A stretch of 64,000 bases of DNA from VRUE01 sp963699225 (lineage in GTDB: Bacteria; Actinomycetota; Thermoleophilia; Solirubrobacterales; 70-9): NCBI GenBank assembly GCA_963699225.1, contig OY969423.1, positions 1 through 64,000 on the forward strand, in the 5' to 3' direction. Made by a program: the position numbers and the translations under genes. The notes under the pieces were generated by a model, which worked only from the letters and a program-made list of their open reading frames with translations, did no database searches and was not told the DNA's origin. The number at the start of each line of letters is the position of its first letter. Position 1 is the first letter of the stretch. Below, in pieces: positions 41,069 through 50,022 of the stretch.

Positions 41069-42349
41069 TCAGGCCAGCGGGTTGAAGACCAGGCCGGTCA
41101 GCACCTTGGGGTAGAAGTAGGTCGACTTGGGCGGCATGTTGGCATCGCTTTCGCAGATTTCCTTGGTCTGCTGGACCGGGATCGGGCGCAGGATGAAGGC
41201 GACGTCGTAGGTGCCCGCCTCGATCAGGCGCAGCGAGTCCTCGACGCTCTTGGCGTAGCCGATGCCGCGCTTGGCGAGGATGTCGTCTTCGCTGAGGCCG
41301 GCCAGCCCCTTCAGCACCAGGGTCTCGAGGATCGCCGCGTCGAGGCGGCGGTAGGCCTCGGGCTCGCCCTCGAGCAGGCGGTCGAGCTCGGCGGTGTCCT
41401 TGAGGCGGAGACGGAAAGCTTTTTTGTGATGGGAGTCGTAGAGGCCGAAGACGCCGACACCGTCCTCGCCCAGAGGGTCGACGCGGTCGGTCTCGACCTC
41501 CTCGATCTCGAAGAGCTCGCGCAGGCCCTCACCGAGGCGGCGCTGGCGCTCGGGGTCATCTGCAAAGCCGGAGAGCAGGCGGTGAGTGGGGTAGACCGCG
41601 AGACCGGGATCGTCGAGCCCGGTCAGCGCCATCAGCGTGTAGTTGTGATCGCCCTCGCCGCCGACCTCGTCGCGGTAGGCGATCGCGGTCTCGTAGCGAT
41701 GGTGGCCGTCGGCGATCAGCAGCTGCGCGTCGGCAAGCAAGGCGGGGATTTCTTCGTTCAGTTGCGGCAAGCGCCAGATCCGGGTGACCGTGCCGGCGGC
41801 GTCGGTCGCTTCGCCCCACGGCTCTTCGACCGCGGTCTCCTTGGCGGCCAGCGGCCAGGGGTCGATCGTGCTCAGCGAGAAGATCGGCGAGAGGTTGCAG
41901 CGCGTCGCCCGCATAAGTTCGAGCCGGTCCTGCTTGGGGCCGGGCAGGGTGCGCTCGTGAGGCAGGATCGTGCCGGCGTTGAAATCCTCGACCCGGACCC
42001 GGGCGAGGATGCCGTGGCGGATGTGAGAGCCCCCGTCGGGCCCGGTGTACTCCTGCTCCATCGCCCAGATCGCCGGCTCGGTGTCCTTGACCAGCGCCCC
42101 GGCCCGCAGCCAGGCCACGATCGAGTCGGCCGCGGCGGCGTAGGGATCGCCCTGGCCCTCGGCCTGCGGCCCGGTCTCGCCGTATGGCTTGGGCAGGTCG
42201 ATCGCGACCGCGTTGTAGGGCGATTGGGCGAGCAGCTCCTGCCGCATCGCCGCGTCGATCACGTCATAGGGCGGCGCCACCACGTCCTGCAGCGATCCGA
42301 CCGCATCGAGGTCGTAGTGCAGAGCCTTGAGGGGTCGCACATCTGCCAC
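41069..42349 (-). CDS. DUF1015 family protein
   Basis: A 426-residue cytoplasmic protein of the conserved DUF1015 family. Recognisable segments are VVAPPYDVIDAAMRQEL near residue 25, the LPHERTLPGPKQDRLELMRAT stretch near 128, and ADGHHRYETAIAYRDE near 220. Members are often linked to serine or phosphoserine metabolism, but the activity of this subgroup is not established. Start GTG at 42349 with TAGGTT 7 nt upstream. Confidence 0.85.
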   Translation of the reverse strand: MADVRPLKALHYDLDAVGSLQDVVAPPYDVIDAAMRQELLAQSPYNAVAIDLPKPYGETGPQAEGQGDPYAAAADSIVAWLRAGALVKDTEPAIWAMEQEYTGPDGGSHIRHGILARVRVEDFNAGTILPHERTLPGPKQDRLELMRATRCNLSPIFSLSTIDPWPLAAKETAVEEPWGEATDAAGTVTRIWRLPQLNEEIPALLADAQLLIADGHHRYETAIAYRDEVGGEGDHNYTLMALTGLDDPGLAVYPTHRLLSGFADDPERQRRLGEGLRELFEIEEVETDRVDPLGEDGVGVFGLYDSHHKKAFRLRLKDTAELDRLLEGEPEAYRRLDAAILETLVLKGLAGLSEDDILAKRGIGYAKSVEDSLRLIEAGTYDVAFILRPIPVQQTKEICESDANMPPKSTYFYPKVLTGLVFNPLA

Positions 42350-42356
42350 GTCGCCA

Positions 42357-42362
42357 AACCTA
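42357..42362 (-). promoter_or_regulatory. -10 box of the DUF1015 gene
   Basis: On the minus strand TAGGTT lies 7 nt before the GTG start at 42349, consistent with a leaderless transcript. Confidence 0.4.
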
Positions 42363-42399
42363 GCGCCTGTTCGGGGCCGTCGCTCTAGACTGGGCGCTT

Positions 42400-42473
42400 C
42401 GGGGCGTGGCGCAGCCTGGTAGCGCGCCGCCTTTGGGTGGCGGAGGTCCCCGGTTCGAATCCGGGCGCCCCGA
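42400..42473 (+). tRNA. tRNA-Pro (UGG)
   Basis: A 74-nt cloverleaf. Acceptor CGGGGCG (42400-42406) pairs with CGCCCCG (42466-42472), discriminator A. The anticodon stem CCGCC/GGCGG encloses loop TTTGGGT with anticodon TGG. T-arm contains GGTTCGAATCC. The 3' CCA is not encoded. A C1-G72 pair fits bacterial tRNA-Pro. A TAGACT box (42386-42391) lies 8 nt upstream. Confidence 0.96.
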
Positions 42474-42482
42474 TTTATCGCG

Positions 42483-44990
42483 TCAGCGAGAGCCGAGGCG
42501 TTGCAGGGAGACGCGCCAGGTGGAATCGATGGGTCGGGACCAGGCGATCACGGCACTGGCGCCCTGGTGTGTGCCGAAAGGCCCGGGGAAACAGCCGGGG
42601 GCGACCTGCCGACCGGGGGCGATGGCATCCGAACTCAGAGCGCGATCGCGCTGTCCGTTCTGACGGAAAGCCAGCACCGGGGCGCCTGCCCCGTCGTGGA
42701 CGAGCAGGACGCGCCCGCCCAACGGCAGGATTGAGGCCCCCTCGTCATTGGATCCACACGCCTTCACGCCCAACTTCTGCGGGGTCGGAACCGGGACTCG
42801 GGCGATGCCGCCGCGGGCGAAAGTGCGATCGCGGCGACCGTCGTGGGCGAGTCGCACGAGCAGCTCGCTGCGCCGTTTGCCCTGCATTAGGACGGCCCCG
42901 ACGAGGATCTTGCCGTGTTGGCTGGCGATCGCGGTCGCCGTGCTCCTTCCCGGGAGCCCGGCCAGGCGGCTGCGCCTCGCGAACGAAGGTTCCGGCTTGC
43001 CGCTGGGTCGCAGGCGGCCTACGAACATCGTTTTGCGGTGCCCGGTGCCGCCGCATTCGCCGGCGATGAGGATGCGACCGCCGCCCTGGCGCGCCAGGGC
43101 ACGCGCCCTGCAGGGCCCCCTGTGCCTGAACGCGAGGCGCGCCTCACCACCCGAGCCGAACGACCGGTCGAGGCGACCCCTGGAATCGAGCCGGATAGTG
43201 GCGGCCGACCTGCCGTCCGCGCCGGCGAGGAGGACCGACCCGTCGGCCAGGGCAATCATCGAGGTGAGGTGGGGGCGGAGAAAGGCGAATCCGCCCTGGC
43301 CAAAAGAGCGGTCGACCCCACCCTTCGCCGTGATGCGCTCGACCGCCGATCCCTCGAGCAGGACAATCGAACGCCCGGCGCGGTCCACATCGAGGGCGGT
43401 AACCGCGGCGGGGAGGCCGACGACCGCCTGGCCGCCGGCGAAGCTCCGGTCCAGGCTGCCGTTCGGGTGTAGGCGAAAGAGGAGGCCGGGCCGTTCGACG
43501 CTGCTGATCGCATTGGAGTTGCCGCCAGCGGCAACGATGATCCGGCCACGGCGATCGGCTGCCACGGCGTCGGCGAAGGTCCTGCTATTCCTCCGAACGG
43601 CTTCCGTGGCCAGGCCACCGCCGCCGAACCCCCCGTCGAGCGCACCTCCTTTGGTGATGCGGGCCAGGAACGCCTGCAGGCCGGAGCTGCCCGCCGCGAG
43701 GTATCCGCCGCCTGGCCGAAGCGCCAGGGAGTCGATGCCGGCGAAGTCGTCAGGCCCCCGCATCGCGTCGAGGGTGAGCGTCCCAGCGGAGCCGAAGCTG
43801 CGGTCGAGGCGGCCGTTGCGAAACCGGGCCAAGGTGGGCGTGGCGAGGCAGGCGTCGAAGAAACCGCGGCAAGCGGGCCCGACGGTGGTGGCTGAGACCC
43901 CGAGCAGGACAGAGCCGTCCGGTCCCCAGAGGGCGGTCGTAGCCCGCCCGCTTTCGATCGCCGGCGATTTGCCCGAGCCAAACCCGGGATCGATCTGTCC
44001 GTCCGGTTGATAGGCGAGGAGGAAGAGGTCTTCGACCTGCGCTAAGCCCGTGTGGCGCTTGGGCTGACGGTTCACGGCCGCCTCGACGCGCCCGTCGGGG
44101 AGCGGATGGAAGGAGGCGATCGTCCCGCCTGAGTCGACCCGGCCGCCCGCGCCGAATTCGGGATTGAGCGCTCCGGCGGAGGTCATCCCGACGAGGGCGT
44201 CGTCGCCTTCCCGCGGGTCGTGAACGCCGAGCCAAACCTTGCCATCGGGCCCTTCCTGGATTTCCCTCGGGAAGCCTTCAATGCCGCCGAGGTCGTGCAG
44301 GTTGGCGACGCCCGTTACGGCGAAGCTGGGATCCAGGTGCCCGTCGCCGCTGAGCCGCGCGGCGATGGTTTCGACGAGCGAGACCGAGGGACCGCCATGC
44401 ATGCCGGTGTAGGACTTGTCGACAGCGCCGGCAACCAGGATCGCCCCCGATGGCCCGATTGAGATCGCCGAGGCGAGGAACGGAAGCGCCGGGCTGGCGC
44501 CTTCGTTGCCGAACGTCTTGTCGCGAGTCCCGTCCGGATTGAGGCGCACGACCGTTTCTTCTCCGCCGTTCGGCGTCGTCTCGGTGCAGAGGAGCTTGCC
44601 GTCGGGCAGCCTCAGCCTTGCTCTCGAGGAGGGAGGGGCGGGCGCCGAGTAACCCGGATCGAGACTGCCGTCGCCGAGGAACCGCCGCATTCCCGCGCTT
44701 GCGTACGAGTTGACCGCGACCGGTCCGAACCGGACCACGGCTCCGCTGTCGGCCTGCGCCATCAGTTCGCTGAATCCGCTCGACTCCCAGGTTGGCGGCA
44801 GGGAGGGCGTGGCCGTGCCCATGCGGCCGAACGAACGGTCGACCCGGACACCGGCCTGCGTTTGTGGGGCGACGACCATGCTCGCGATCGCGAGCATGGT
44901 CCCCAGCGCAATTGATCTCGGAACGGACACTTCGAGCGATAAAAGGCGCTTGAGCGAAGAAAGTAGTGGTGGGGCTTCAGGAGAACCCAT
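42483..44990 (-). CDS. Secreted delta-60-repeat protein
   Basis: A protein of up to 835 residues with an N-terminal hydrophobic segment (residues ~24-47) ending TQAG, a likely signal peptide. The body is about 12 repeats of roughly 55-60 residues with the motif (L)DRSFGxGG followed by DGRILVAG-like turns, the delta-60 repeat of TIGR02608, which forms a propeller-like surface protein. GTG at 44930 would give a signal peptide of more usual length, so the start is uncertain. Binding partner unknown. It ends 9 nt after tRNA-Pro on the opposite strand. Confidence 0.85.
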   Translation of the reverse strand: MGSPEAPPLLSSLKRLLSLEVSVPRSIALGTMLAIASMVVAPQTQAGVRVDRSFGRMGTATPSLPPTWESSGFSELMAQADSGAVVRFGPVAVNSYASAGMRRFLGDGSLDPGYSAPAPPSSRARLRLPDGKLLCTETTPNGGEETVVRLNPDGTRDKTFGNEGASPALPFLASAISIGPSGAILVAGAVDKSYTGMHGGPSVSLVETIAARLSGDGHLDPSFAVTGVANLHDLGGIEGFPREIQEGPDGKVWLGVHDPREGDDALVGMTSAGALNPEFGAGGRVDSGGTIASFHPLPDGRVEAAVNRQPKRHTGLAQVEDLFLLAYQPDGQIDPGFGSGKSPAIESGRATTALWGPDGSVLLGVSATTVGPACRGFFDACLATPTLARFRNGRLDRSFGSAGTLTLDAMRGPDDFAGIDSLALRPGGGYLAAGSSGLQAFLARITKGGALDGGFGGGGLATEAVRRNSRTFADAVAADRRGRIIVAAGGNSNAISSVERPGLLFRLHPNGSLDRSFAGGQAVVGLPAAVTALDVDRAGRSIVLLEGSAVERITAKGGVDRSFGQGGFAFLRPHLTSMIALADGSVLLAGADGRSAATIRLDSRGRLDRSFGSGGEARLAFRHRGPCRARALARQGGGRILIAGECGGTGHRKTMFVGRLRPSGKPEPSFARRSRLAGLPGRSTATAIASQHGKILVGAVLMQGKRRSELLVRLAHDGRRDRTFARGGIARVPVPTPQKLGVKACGSNDEGASILPLGGRVLLVHDGAGAPVLAFRQNGQRDRALSSDAIAPGRQVAPGCFPGPFGTHQGASAVIAWSRPIDSTWRVSLQRLGSR

Positions 44991-45017
44991 CCGGGCCGAT
45001 GGTCACCCCGGCGCGCG

Positions 45018-45037
45018 TAACGTTATGCGCCGTTATG
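45018..45037. promoter_or_regulatory. TAACGTTA palindrome with repeated CGTTATG
   Basis: TAACGTTA (45018-45025) is an 8-bp palindrome, and CGTTATG occurs at 45021-45027 and 45031-45037. It lies about 30 nt upstream of the delta-60-repeat gene. Possible operator; evidence is weak. Confidence 0.25.
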
Positions 45038-45092
45038 TCCCCCCGGACGCTTATCGCTCAGGGGATGACAGGAACGTGCCGATAGTGGCGAT

Positions 45093-45401
45093 GTGAATCG
45101 TCCTGAAATCGGTCAAAAAGACCGGCGGGTCGAACGGGTCCTGTTTGAAACCGACCGGCAGCGGATCGTCGGCGACGTGACATTGCCGCCGGAGGGCTAC
45201 CAGAGCCGTTTCTCGGACTCGCTCAACCGTCCCGACGTCACCTTCATACCGGTCGTCAACGCGGAAATCTCATCGCTGATGGGGGGCGACGTCGAGCGCC
45301 GGCCGTTCGTCGTCGTCTGCAAGTCCCACATTCGCATTGCCTATCCACTCGATGGGCAGGGCGGCCCGGCGGGACCCGCTTCGGCTCAGCCGCTGGGTTA
45401 G
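45093..45401 (+). CDS. Conserved small protein (DUF6812-like)
   Basis: A 102-residue soluble protein starting with GTG at 45093; the ATG three bases earlier is followed at once by TGA. The core VLFETDRQRIVGDVTLPPEG then SRFSDSLNRPDVTFIPV resembles the small actinobacterial family DUF6812, whose function is unknown. A GATAGT box 6 nt upstream fits a leaderless start. The stop overlaps that of the opposite small membrane gene as TTAG. Confidence 0.6.
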   Translation: MNRPEIGQKDRRVERVLFETDRQRIVGDVTLPPEGYQSRFSDSLNRPDVTFIPVVNAEISSLMGGDVERRPFVVVCKSHIRIAYPLDGQGGPAGPASAQPLG

Positions 45402-45676
45402 GCGCGGGCGCGTCGCTCGCGGCTGCCGCGAGCGTAGGAGCCGAGGTCGAAGGCGAAGGCGAGAATGACGATGAACCACTCGAAGCCGCTGACGCCGTTG
45501 GTGCCGGTACTCCACATCACCGCGTAGGCGAGCGTCGTCCAGGGCAGCAGGAAGAAGCCGAGGAAGGGCACGAACCAGCTGTCGAAGGCGCGGCTGAGCA
45601 TGTCGCTGAAGAGCCAGAGCGCGAACAGCGCCAGGCGGGGCGAGATCAGGGCGAAGAGGACGACGAAGCAGCCGAT
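45398..45676 (-). CDS. Small three-helix membrane protein with apparent ATC start
   Basis: From the first ATG (45601) the protein is 67 residues with two helices. The frame stays open and hydrophobic for 25 more codons upstream (FVVLFALISPRLALFALWLF, then SDMLSR), with no ATG, GTG or TTG before an in-frame TAG. An ATC at 45676 lies exactly 6 nt after TAGCGT, the spacing seen at leaderless genes across this window. I therefore favour a 92-residue protein starting at ATC; a sequencing error or a shorter product from 45601 cannot be excluded. Function unknown. Confidence 0.55.
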   Translation of the reverse strand: MGCFVVLFALISPRLALFALWLFSDMLSRAFDSWFVPFLGFFLLPWTTLAYAVMWSTGTNGVSGFEWFIVILAFAFDLGSYARGSRERRARA

Positions 45677-45682
45677 GGACCC

Positions 45683-45688
45683 ACGCTA
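45683..45688 (-). promoter_or_regulatory. -10 box positioned for a leaderless ATC start
   Basis: On the minus strand TAGCGT is followed by 6 nt and then ATC, in frame with the small membrane protein. Confidence 0.35.
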
Positions 45689-45761
45689 CCCGCTGGGGCT
45701 GTTGGCGTCACGGAATCGCAAGAACTGAGCGCTATCGTCGGTAGCGACCAAAGGAGACGCG

Positions 45762-46439
45762 ATGAACCGACTTGGCAAGCTGATGACGATGCTGAATCCC
45801 GAGAAGACGCAGATGCCCGCCGCCGAGGACGCGCTGCCTGGGCGCAGTGAGCCCGCCTTCGATGTTCCCGAGCGACACGCGGTGCTGGGCACGCCGCTGC
45901 AGCCGCCCTTCCCGGACGGGACCGAGGTGGCCCACTTCGCCCTCGGCTGCTTCTGGGGTGCGGAGCGGCTCTTTTGGGGGGTCGACGGCGTCTACACGAC
46001 CGCGGTTGGCTACATGAATGGCACCACGCCGAACCCGACCTACGACGAGGTCTGCAGCGGCAAGACTGGCCACGCCGAGGCCGTGCTTGTTGCCTTCGAC
46101 CCGGCCAAGGTTTCCTACGCCGACCTGCTCAAGGTCTTCTTCGAGGAGCACGACCCGACCCAGGGGATGCGCCAGGGCAACGACGTCGGTACCCAGTACC
46201 GCTCCGGGATCTACTTCGCCAACGATGCCCAGAAGGCGACGGCGGAGATGGCGCTGCGGGCCTACGACGAGGACTTGCGCGCGGCCGGTCACGAGCCGGT
46301 GACGACCGAGGTCGAGCCGGCCGGGCCCTTCTACTACGCCGAGGACCACCACCAGCAGTACCTGCACAAGGTGCCCAACGGCTACTGCGGCCTGGCGGGC
46401 ACCGGGGTCTCCTGCCGCATTCCCGCCGCGGCGTCTTAG
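45762..46439 (+). CDS. msrA: Peptide-methionine (S)-S-oxide reductase
   Basis: A 225-residue repair enzyme that reduces methionine-S-sulfoxide in proteins. The catalytic GCFWG is near residue 62, with GYMNGTTPNPTYDEVCSGKTGHAEAV near 85 and the DHHQQYLHK segment near 195. Recycling Cys residues are near the C terminus (NGYCGLAGTGVSC). About 45 residues precede the core. AGGAG lies 7 nt upstream of the ATG. Confidence 0.95.
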   Translation: MNRLGKLMTMLNPEKTQMPAAEDALPGRSEPAFDVPERHAVLGTPLQPPFPDGTEVAHFALGCFWGAERLFWGVDGVYTTAVGYMNGTTPNPTYDEVCSGKTGHAEAVLVAFDPAKVSYADLLKVFFEEHDPTQGMRQGNDVGTQYRSGIYFANDAQKATAEMALRAYDEDLRAAGHEPVTTEVEPAGPFYYAEDHHQQYLHKVPNGYCGLAGTGVSCRIPAAAS

Positions 46440-46479
46440 CGCGCCGCTCGCCCGGCGCGGCGAATAGCATCCCGCGCCG

Positions 46480-48636
46480 GTGACCCCCTCCTTCGGCTCC
46501 TACATCGGCGGCTGCTTTGCCGTCATCGGCATCGTCAGCGCGCTCGGCCTCGGCGGCTACTGGCTGCGGCGCTGGATCGTGCCGGAATTCTCCGGCGCCC
46601 TGGCGCGGCTCGCCGACGCCACGATCGGGACGGGCCTGCTGGTGCTCTGTCTGGAGCTGCTCGGCTCGCTGAGCATCCTGCGCACGGGCTGGATCGTGAT
46701 CGTCTGCATCGGCGTCGGCCTCGGAGCGGCGCTGCTCGGCCGCTCCAAAGCGCCGCAGGACAACCGCGAAATCGCCGCTCCGCAGGTGCAGAAAATCGCC
46801 CTGATCATCGCTCTCGCGGTGGCATCGTTCACTGTCGCCGAGTGGACCTTCCCCTCGCAGCTCAGCCTCGACCAAGGCATGTTCGGCGGCGACACGACCT
46901 GGTACCACATGCCCTTCGCGGCGCGGTTCGCCCAGGAACACTCGATCGTCCACCTGCACTTCACCGACCCGCTGCGGCTCGCCGCCTGGTTTTACCCGCA
47001 GAGTTCGGAGCTGATCCACGGCAGTGCGATCGTGCTCTTCAAGAGCGACTGGCTCTCGCCGCTGATCAACCTCTTCTGGCTGGCGATCGCGCTGCTCGCC
47101 GCCTTCTGCATCGGCCGTCCCTACAAGGTTGGCCCGGCGACGCTGGTCGCCGGCGCGATCGTGCTGGACGCGGGGGTGATGATCGAAACGCAGCCGGGCG
47201 AGGGCCGCAACGACATCATGGGCCTGGCTTTCCTGATCGCCTTCGCGGCGTTCCTGATCAACGCCCACCAACGAACGGCCCCGGCCGAGGGGGCCGTGCA
47301 GGACGCGCCCGAGCTGGGCGCGCCGCTGCTCGACAAGGGCCCGCTGGTGATCGCCGGCATTGCCGCCGGCCTCGCCGCGTCGGTCAAGCTCACCTTCCTG
47401 ATCCCCGTCGTCGCGATCGGCCTTGGCGTGATCGTTTTCAGCGGCCGCGGCCGTCGCCTGACCACGGCCTGGGTGCTCGGCCTCTCGACCTTCGTGGTCG
47501 GCGGCTACTGGTACGTGCGGGCGATGATCAAGACCGGTGGCAACCCGATCCCGACGATCGGCTTCGGGCCGCTGCACCTGCCGCGGCCGGACCAGATGCC
47601 GCTCGACCCGCGACCGCGCTTTGCCGTCGCTCACTACCTCACTGAGCCGACGATCTATCGCAGGTGGTTCTTCCCCCAGCTCGACAACGCCTTTGGACCG
47701 CTCTGGCCGCTGATCCTGATCATCGCCGTGGCCGCGGCCGTCTACATCGCCTGGCGCTCGCGCAACACCATCCTGCGGGTGATTGCCCTCGCCGCCCTGC
47801 TGACCGCGGCGGTCTACGTCTTCACGCCGCTGACCGCGGCTGGCCAGGAGGGCTCGCCGACCGGCTTCTTCACCAACACGCGCTACCTGGCCCCCGGCCT
47901 GGTCCTGGCCCTGGTGATGCTGCCGATCGCGCGACCACTGCGGGCGCCCAGCCGGCGCGCCTGGCAGACCCTGCTCTTCCTCACCGCGGTCTACGCGATC
48001 ACGGTGCTGGCCACGCCGCGCTGGTACCCGGGCTACATCGTCGGCACGATCTTCCTCACCCTGGCGCTGGTCTGGGCGCCCGCCGGGCTGGCGATGCTGC
48101 GCGGGCGGCGGATGGTCGGTCGGGCGCTGGTTGCCGCCGCGGCGAGCGCGGTGGTGCTGCTCGCGGTCGTGCTCGGCCGCGCCCAAGAGGTGCAGTACGT
48201 CGACCACCACTACACCGAAGTCGATCACTTCCTCCAGGACGGTGGGCCGAAGCAGGCCTACGCCTTCGCCCGCAAGCAGCACGACAAGCGGATCGGGATC
48301 GCCGGCTCGGGCGAGATCTTCTTCGGCCAGTACGGCTTCTACGGCGCCGACGACACCAACTACGTCCAGTACATCGGCGTGCCCGGACCGCGGGGCACCT
48401 ACCGTCTCGCCACCAGCTGCGCCCAGTTCAAGCGACGCATCAACGCCGGCGACTACGACTACCTGATCGTCAGCCAGTTCACCCAGGACTCCGAAGACGC
48501 GCCCTACTGGTATCCGATCTACGCCTGGATCAAGAACGACCCAGCGCTGGAAAAGCTGATCGAAGAGCCCCAGATCACGCCGGAGCCCGACTGGGTCTTC
48601 CGGGTCAAGGGCAAGCTCGACCCGGCTAGCTGCTAG
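46480..48636 (+). CDS. Polytopic membrane protein, possible GT-C glycosyltransferase
   Basis: A 718-residue protein with about 12 hydrophobic segments through residue ~590 and a soluble C-terminal domain (about 575-718). A possible GT-C acidic motif is FGGDTTWYHMPFAARFAQEH near residue 135, after the second helix cluster, as in glycosyltransferase families using polyprenyl-linked sugars. I cannot name a family with confidence. GTG start at 46480 with TAGCAT 9 nt upstream. The stop overlaps the convergent SRPBCC gene as CTAG. Confidence 0.6.
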   Translation: MTPSFGSYIGGCFAVIGIVSALGLGGYWLRRWIVPEFSGALARLADATIGTGLLVLCLELLGSLSILRTGWIVIVCIGVGLGAALLGRSKAPQDNREIAAPQVQKIALIIALAVASFTVAEWTFPSQLSLDQGMFGGDTTWYHMPFAARFAQEHSIVHLHFTDPLRLAAWFYPQSSELIHGSAIVLFKSDWLSPLINLFWLAIALLAAFCIGRPYKVGPATLVAGAIVLDAGVMIETQPGEGRNDIMGLAFLIAFAAFLINAHQRTAPAEGAVQDAPELGAPLLDKGPLVIAGIAAGLAASVKLTFLIPVVAIGLGVIVFSGRGRRLTTAWVLGLSTFVVGGYWYVRAMIKTGGNPIPTIGFGPLHLPRPDQMPLDPRPRFAVAHYLTEPTIYRRWFFPQLDNAFGPLWPLILIIAVAAAVYIAWRSRNTILRVIALAALLTAAVYVFTPLTAAGQEGSPTGFFTNTRYLAPGLVLALVMLPIARPLRAPSRRAWQTLLFLTAVYAITVLATPRWYPGYIVGTIFLTLALVWAPAGLAMLRGRRMVGRALVAAAASAVVLLAVVLGRAQEVQYVDHHYTEVDHFLQDGGPKQAYAFARKQHDKRIGIAGSGEIFFGQYGFYGADDTNYVQYIGVPGPRGTYRLATSCAQFKRRINAGDYDYLIVSQFTQDSEDAPYWYPIYAWIKNDPALEKLIEEPQITPEPDWVFRVKGKLDPASC

Positions 48637-49082
48637 CCCTCCTCGACGAAGCGCTTCAGCCGCTCGGGCATGCCGTTGACCAGTTGGCCCTTGAGCACGC
48701 CGACGAGCGGGCCGCGGATCAGCAGGCCGAGCGTCCTGCCCAGATCGACCTCGAGCCAGTAGGTGGCGCGGGTGCGCTCGCCGCCGAGGTCCTCGAACTC
48801 CCAGCTCCCCTCGACCGACTTGAGGTCGCCGTTCTCCTGGCTCCATGAGACCCGGTTCGGCGCCTCGTAGCTGAAGCGAAGGTCGGAGCCGAGCCGGCGC
48901 ACCTTGGCGTCTGTCTCCATGTGGACCAGCACCTGATTGCCGTCACCGTCGCGCTCGAGGCACTCGGAGACCTTGATCTCCGGCTGCCAGCGAGGGGAGG
49001 CCTCGACGTCGGCGGCGGCCGCGAAGGCGGCGGCGATCGGTGCCTCGATCTCGGTGCTGGATGAGCCGGTGATCTTGCCCAT
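48633..49082 (-). CDS. SRPBCC (START-like) protein
   Basis: A 149-residue helix-grip protein with the polyketide_cyc2 pattern: IEAPIAAAFAAAADVEASPRW at the N terminus, then beta strands such as RVSWSQENG, SVEGSWEFED and ATYWLEVDLG, and a long C-terminal helix. It should bind a hydrophobic ligand in the cytoplasm. It starts 3 nt after the alpha/beta hydrolase stop, in one operon. Confidence 0.83.
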   Translation of the reverse strand: MGKITGSSSTEIEAPIAAAFAAAADVEASPRWQPEIKVSECLERDGDGNQVLVHMETDAKVRRLGSDLRFSYEAPNRVSWSQENGDLKSVEGSWEFEDLGGERTRATYWLEVDLGRTLGLLIRGPLVGVLKGQLVNGMPERLKRFVEEG

Positions 49083-49085
49083 CGC

Positions 49086-49889
49086 TCAGACCGCCGCCAG
49101 GGCATGGTCGCGGATCAGTTCGGCCGAGCGCTGGGGTTGCTCCCACCAGAACATGTGGCCGATCCCCGCGAGCGTCTCGAGGCGGGCGCCCGGAATCAGG
49201 GAGGCGATCTGGCAACCGTTTGAGTAGCCGAGCAGGCGATCGGCGTCGCCGTGGATGACCAGCGTCGGCAGGTCGATCTGGGCGAGCCGCTCGTGCGTGT
49301 CGTGAAGTGCGCAGGCGCGCATCTGCTGCAGCACGACCGGTTGCGGCGCGGGTAGTGCCGAGCCCATCTCGGTGAAGGCGGCGAAGCGTGAGTCATCGGC
49401 GCGGAAGCCGGGGGAGAGGTTGATCTCCCACATCGCCCTGAAGACCCGCTCGGGCACGCCGGAGGCGTAGGCCGTGCCGAGCATCTGCAGGTCCTCGGGC
49501 GCCATCAGCGTCGCCTCCGGCCCACCGCAGTAGCTGGCGCCGATCGTCAGCGTGCGGATCCGCTCCGGCTGGGCGAGGACAAGCTCCTGAGCGATCATGC
49601 CGCCCATCGAGATGCCGACGACGTGGGCGCTCTCTAGTTCCAGCGCATCAAGCAGGCCGACGGTGTCGGCGGCGAGGTCGGCGATCGTGAACGGCAGCTC
49701 GGCCTGGCCGGAGAGCCCCATGCCGCGGTTGTCGAAGACGACGGTGTCGAAGCTGTGCTCGAGCTCCTCGAGGAGGGGCCGGCCCCAGGCGAGGTGGGTC
49801 GCGCTCATGCCCTGGATCAGCAGCAGTGGCTCGCCCTCTCCGGCGCGCAGGTAGTGCAGCTCGGTGCCCGCTGCATCGATGCTTGGCAT
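49086..49889 (-). CDS. Alpha/beta hydrolase
   Basis: A 267-residue hydrolase. The nucleophile elbow is GISMGG near residue 94, the acid Asp in VIHGDADRLL near 216, and the His in GIGHMFWWE near 246; the oxyanion region is LLLIQGMSATHLAW. No signal peptide. It leads a two-gene operon with the SRPBCC protein. TAGGAT lies 7 nt before the ATG, implying a leaderless transcript. Substrate unknown. Confidence 0.88.
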   Translation of the reverse strand: MPSIDAAGTELHYLRAGEGEPLLLIQGMSATHLAWGRPLLEELEHSFDTVVFDNRGMGLSGQAELPFTIADLAADTVGLLDALELESAHVVGISMGGMIAQELVLAQPERIRTLTIGASYCGGPEATLMAPEDLQMLGTAYASGVPERVFRAMWEINLSPGFRADDSRFAAFTEMGSALPAPQPVVLQQMRACALHDTHERLAQIDLPTLVIHGDADRLLGYSNGCQIASLIPGARLETLAGIGHMFWWEQPQRSAELIRDHALAAV

Positions 49890-49896
49890 ACAGGCG

Positions 49897-49902
49897 ATCC
49901 TA
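49897..49902 (-). promoter_or_regulatory. -10 box of the alpha/beta hydrolase gene
   Basis: On the minus strand TAGGAT lies 7 nt before the ATG at 49889. Confidence 0.4.
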
Positions 49903-49941
49903 CGCCAAGCCGGCGGGCCAGGGCCTAGTCTTGCCCTGCCC

Positions 49942-50014
49942 GCCCCAGTAGCTCAGTGGACAGAGCACCGGCCTTCTAAGCCGATGGTCGCTGGTTCGAA
50001 TCCAGCCTGGGGCG
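49942..50014 (+). tRNA. tRNA-Arg (UCU)
   Basis: A 73-nt cloverleaf. Acceptor GCCCCAG (49942-49948) pairs with CTGGGGC (50007-50013), discriminator G. Anticodon loop CTTCTAA gives anticodon TCT, flanked by CGGC/GCCG. T-arm contains GGTTCGAATCC. CCA is not encoded. TAGTCT (49926-49931) lies 10 nt upstream. Confidence 0.96.
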
Positions 50015-50022
50015 CTGCAAGG

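Noticed and set aside
46129..48846. Long open frame on the minus strand (905 codons) opposite the large membrane-protein gene
   Set aside because: Its translation is rich in Arg, Gly, Asp and Gln without domains, typical of antisense frames in GC-rich DNA, while the plus-strand frame encodes well-formed membrane helices.
49864..50022. Upstream extension of the membrane-anchored gene through tRNA-Arg
   Set aside because: The frame runs across a clear tRNA gene; the coding start must be downstream of 50014.
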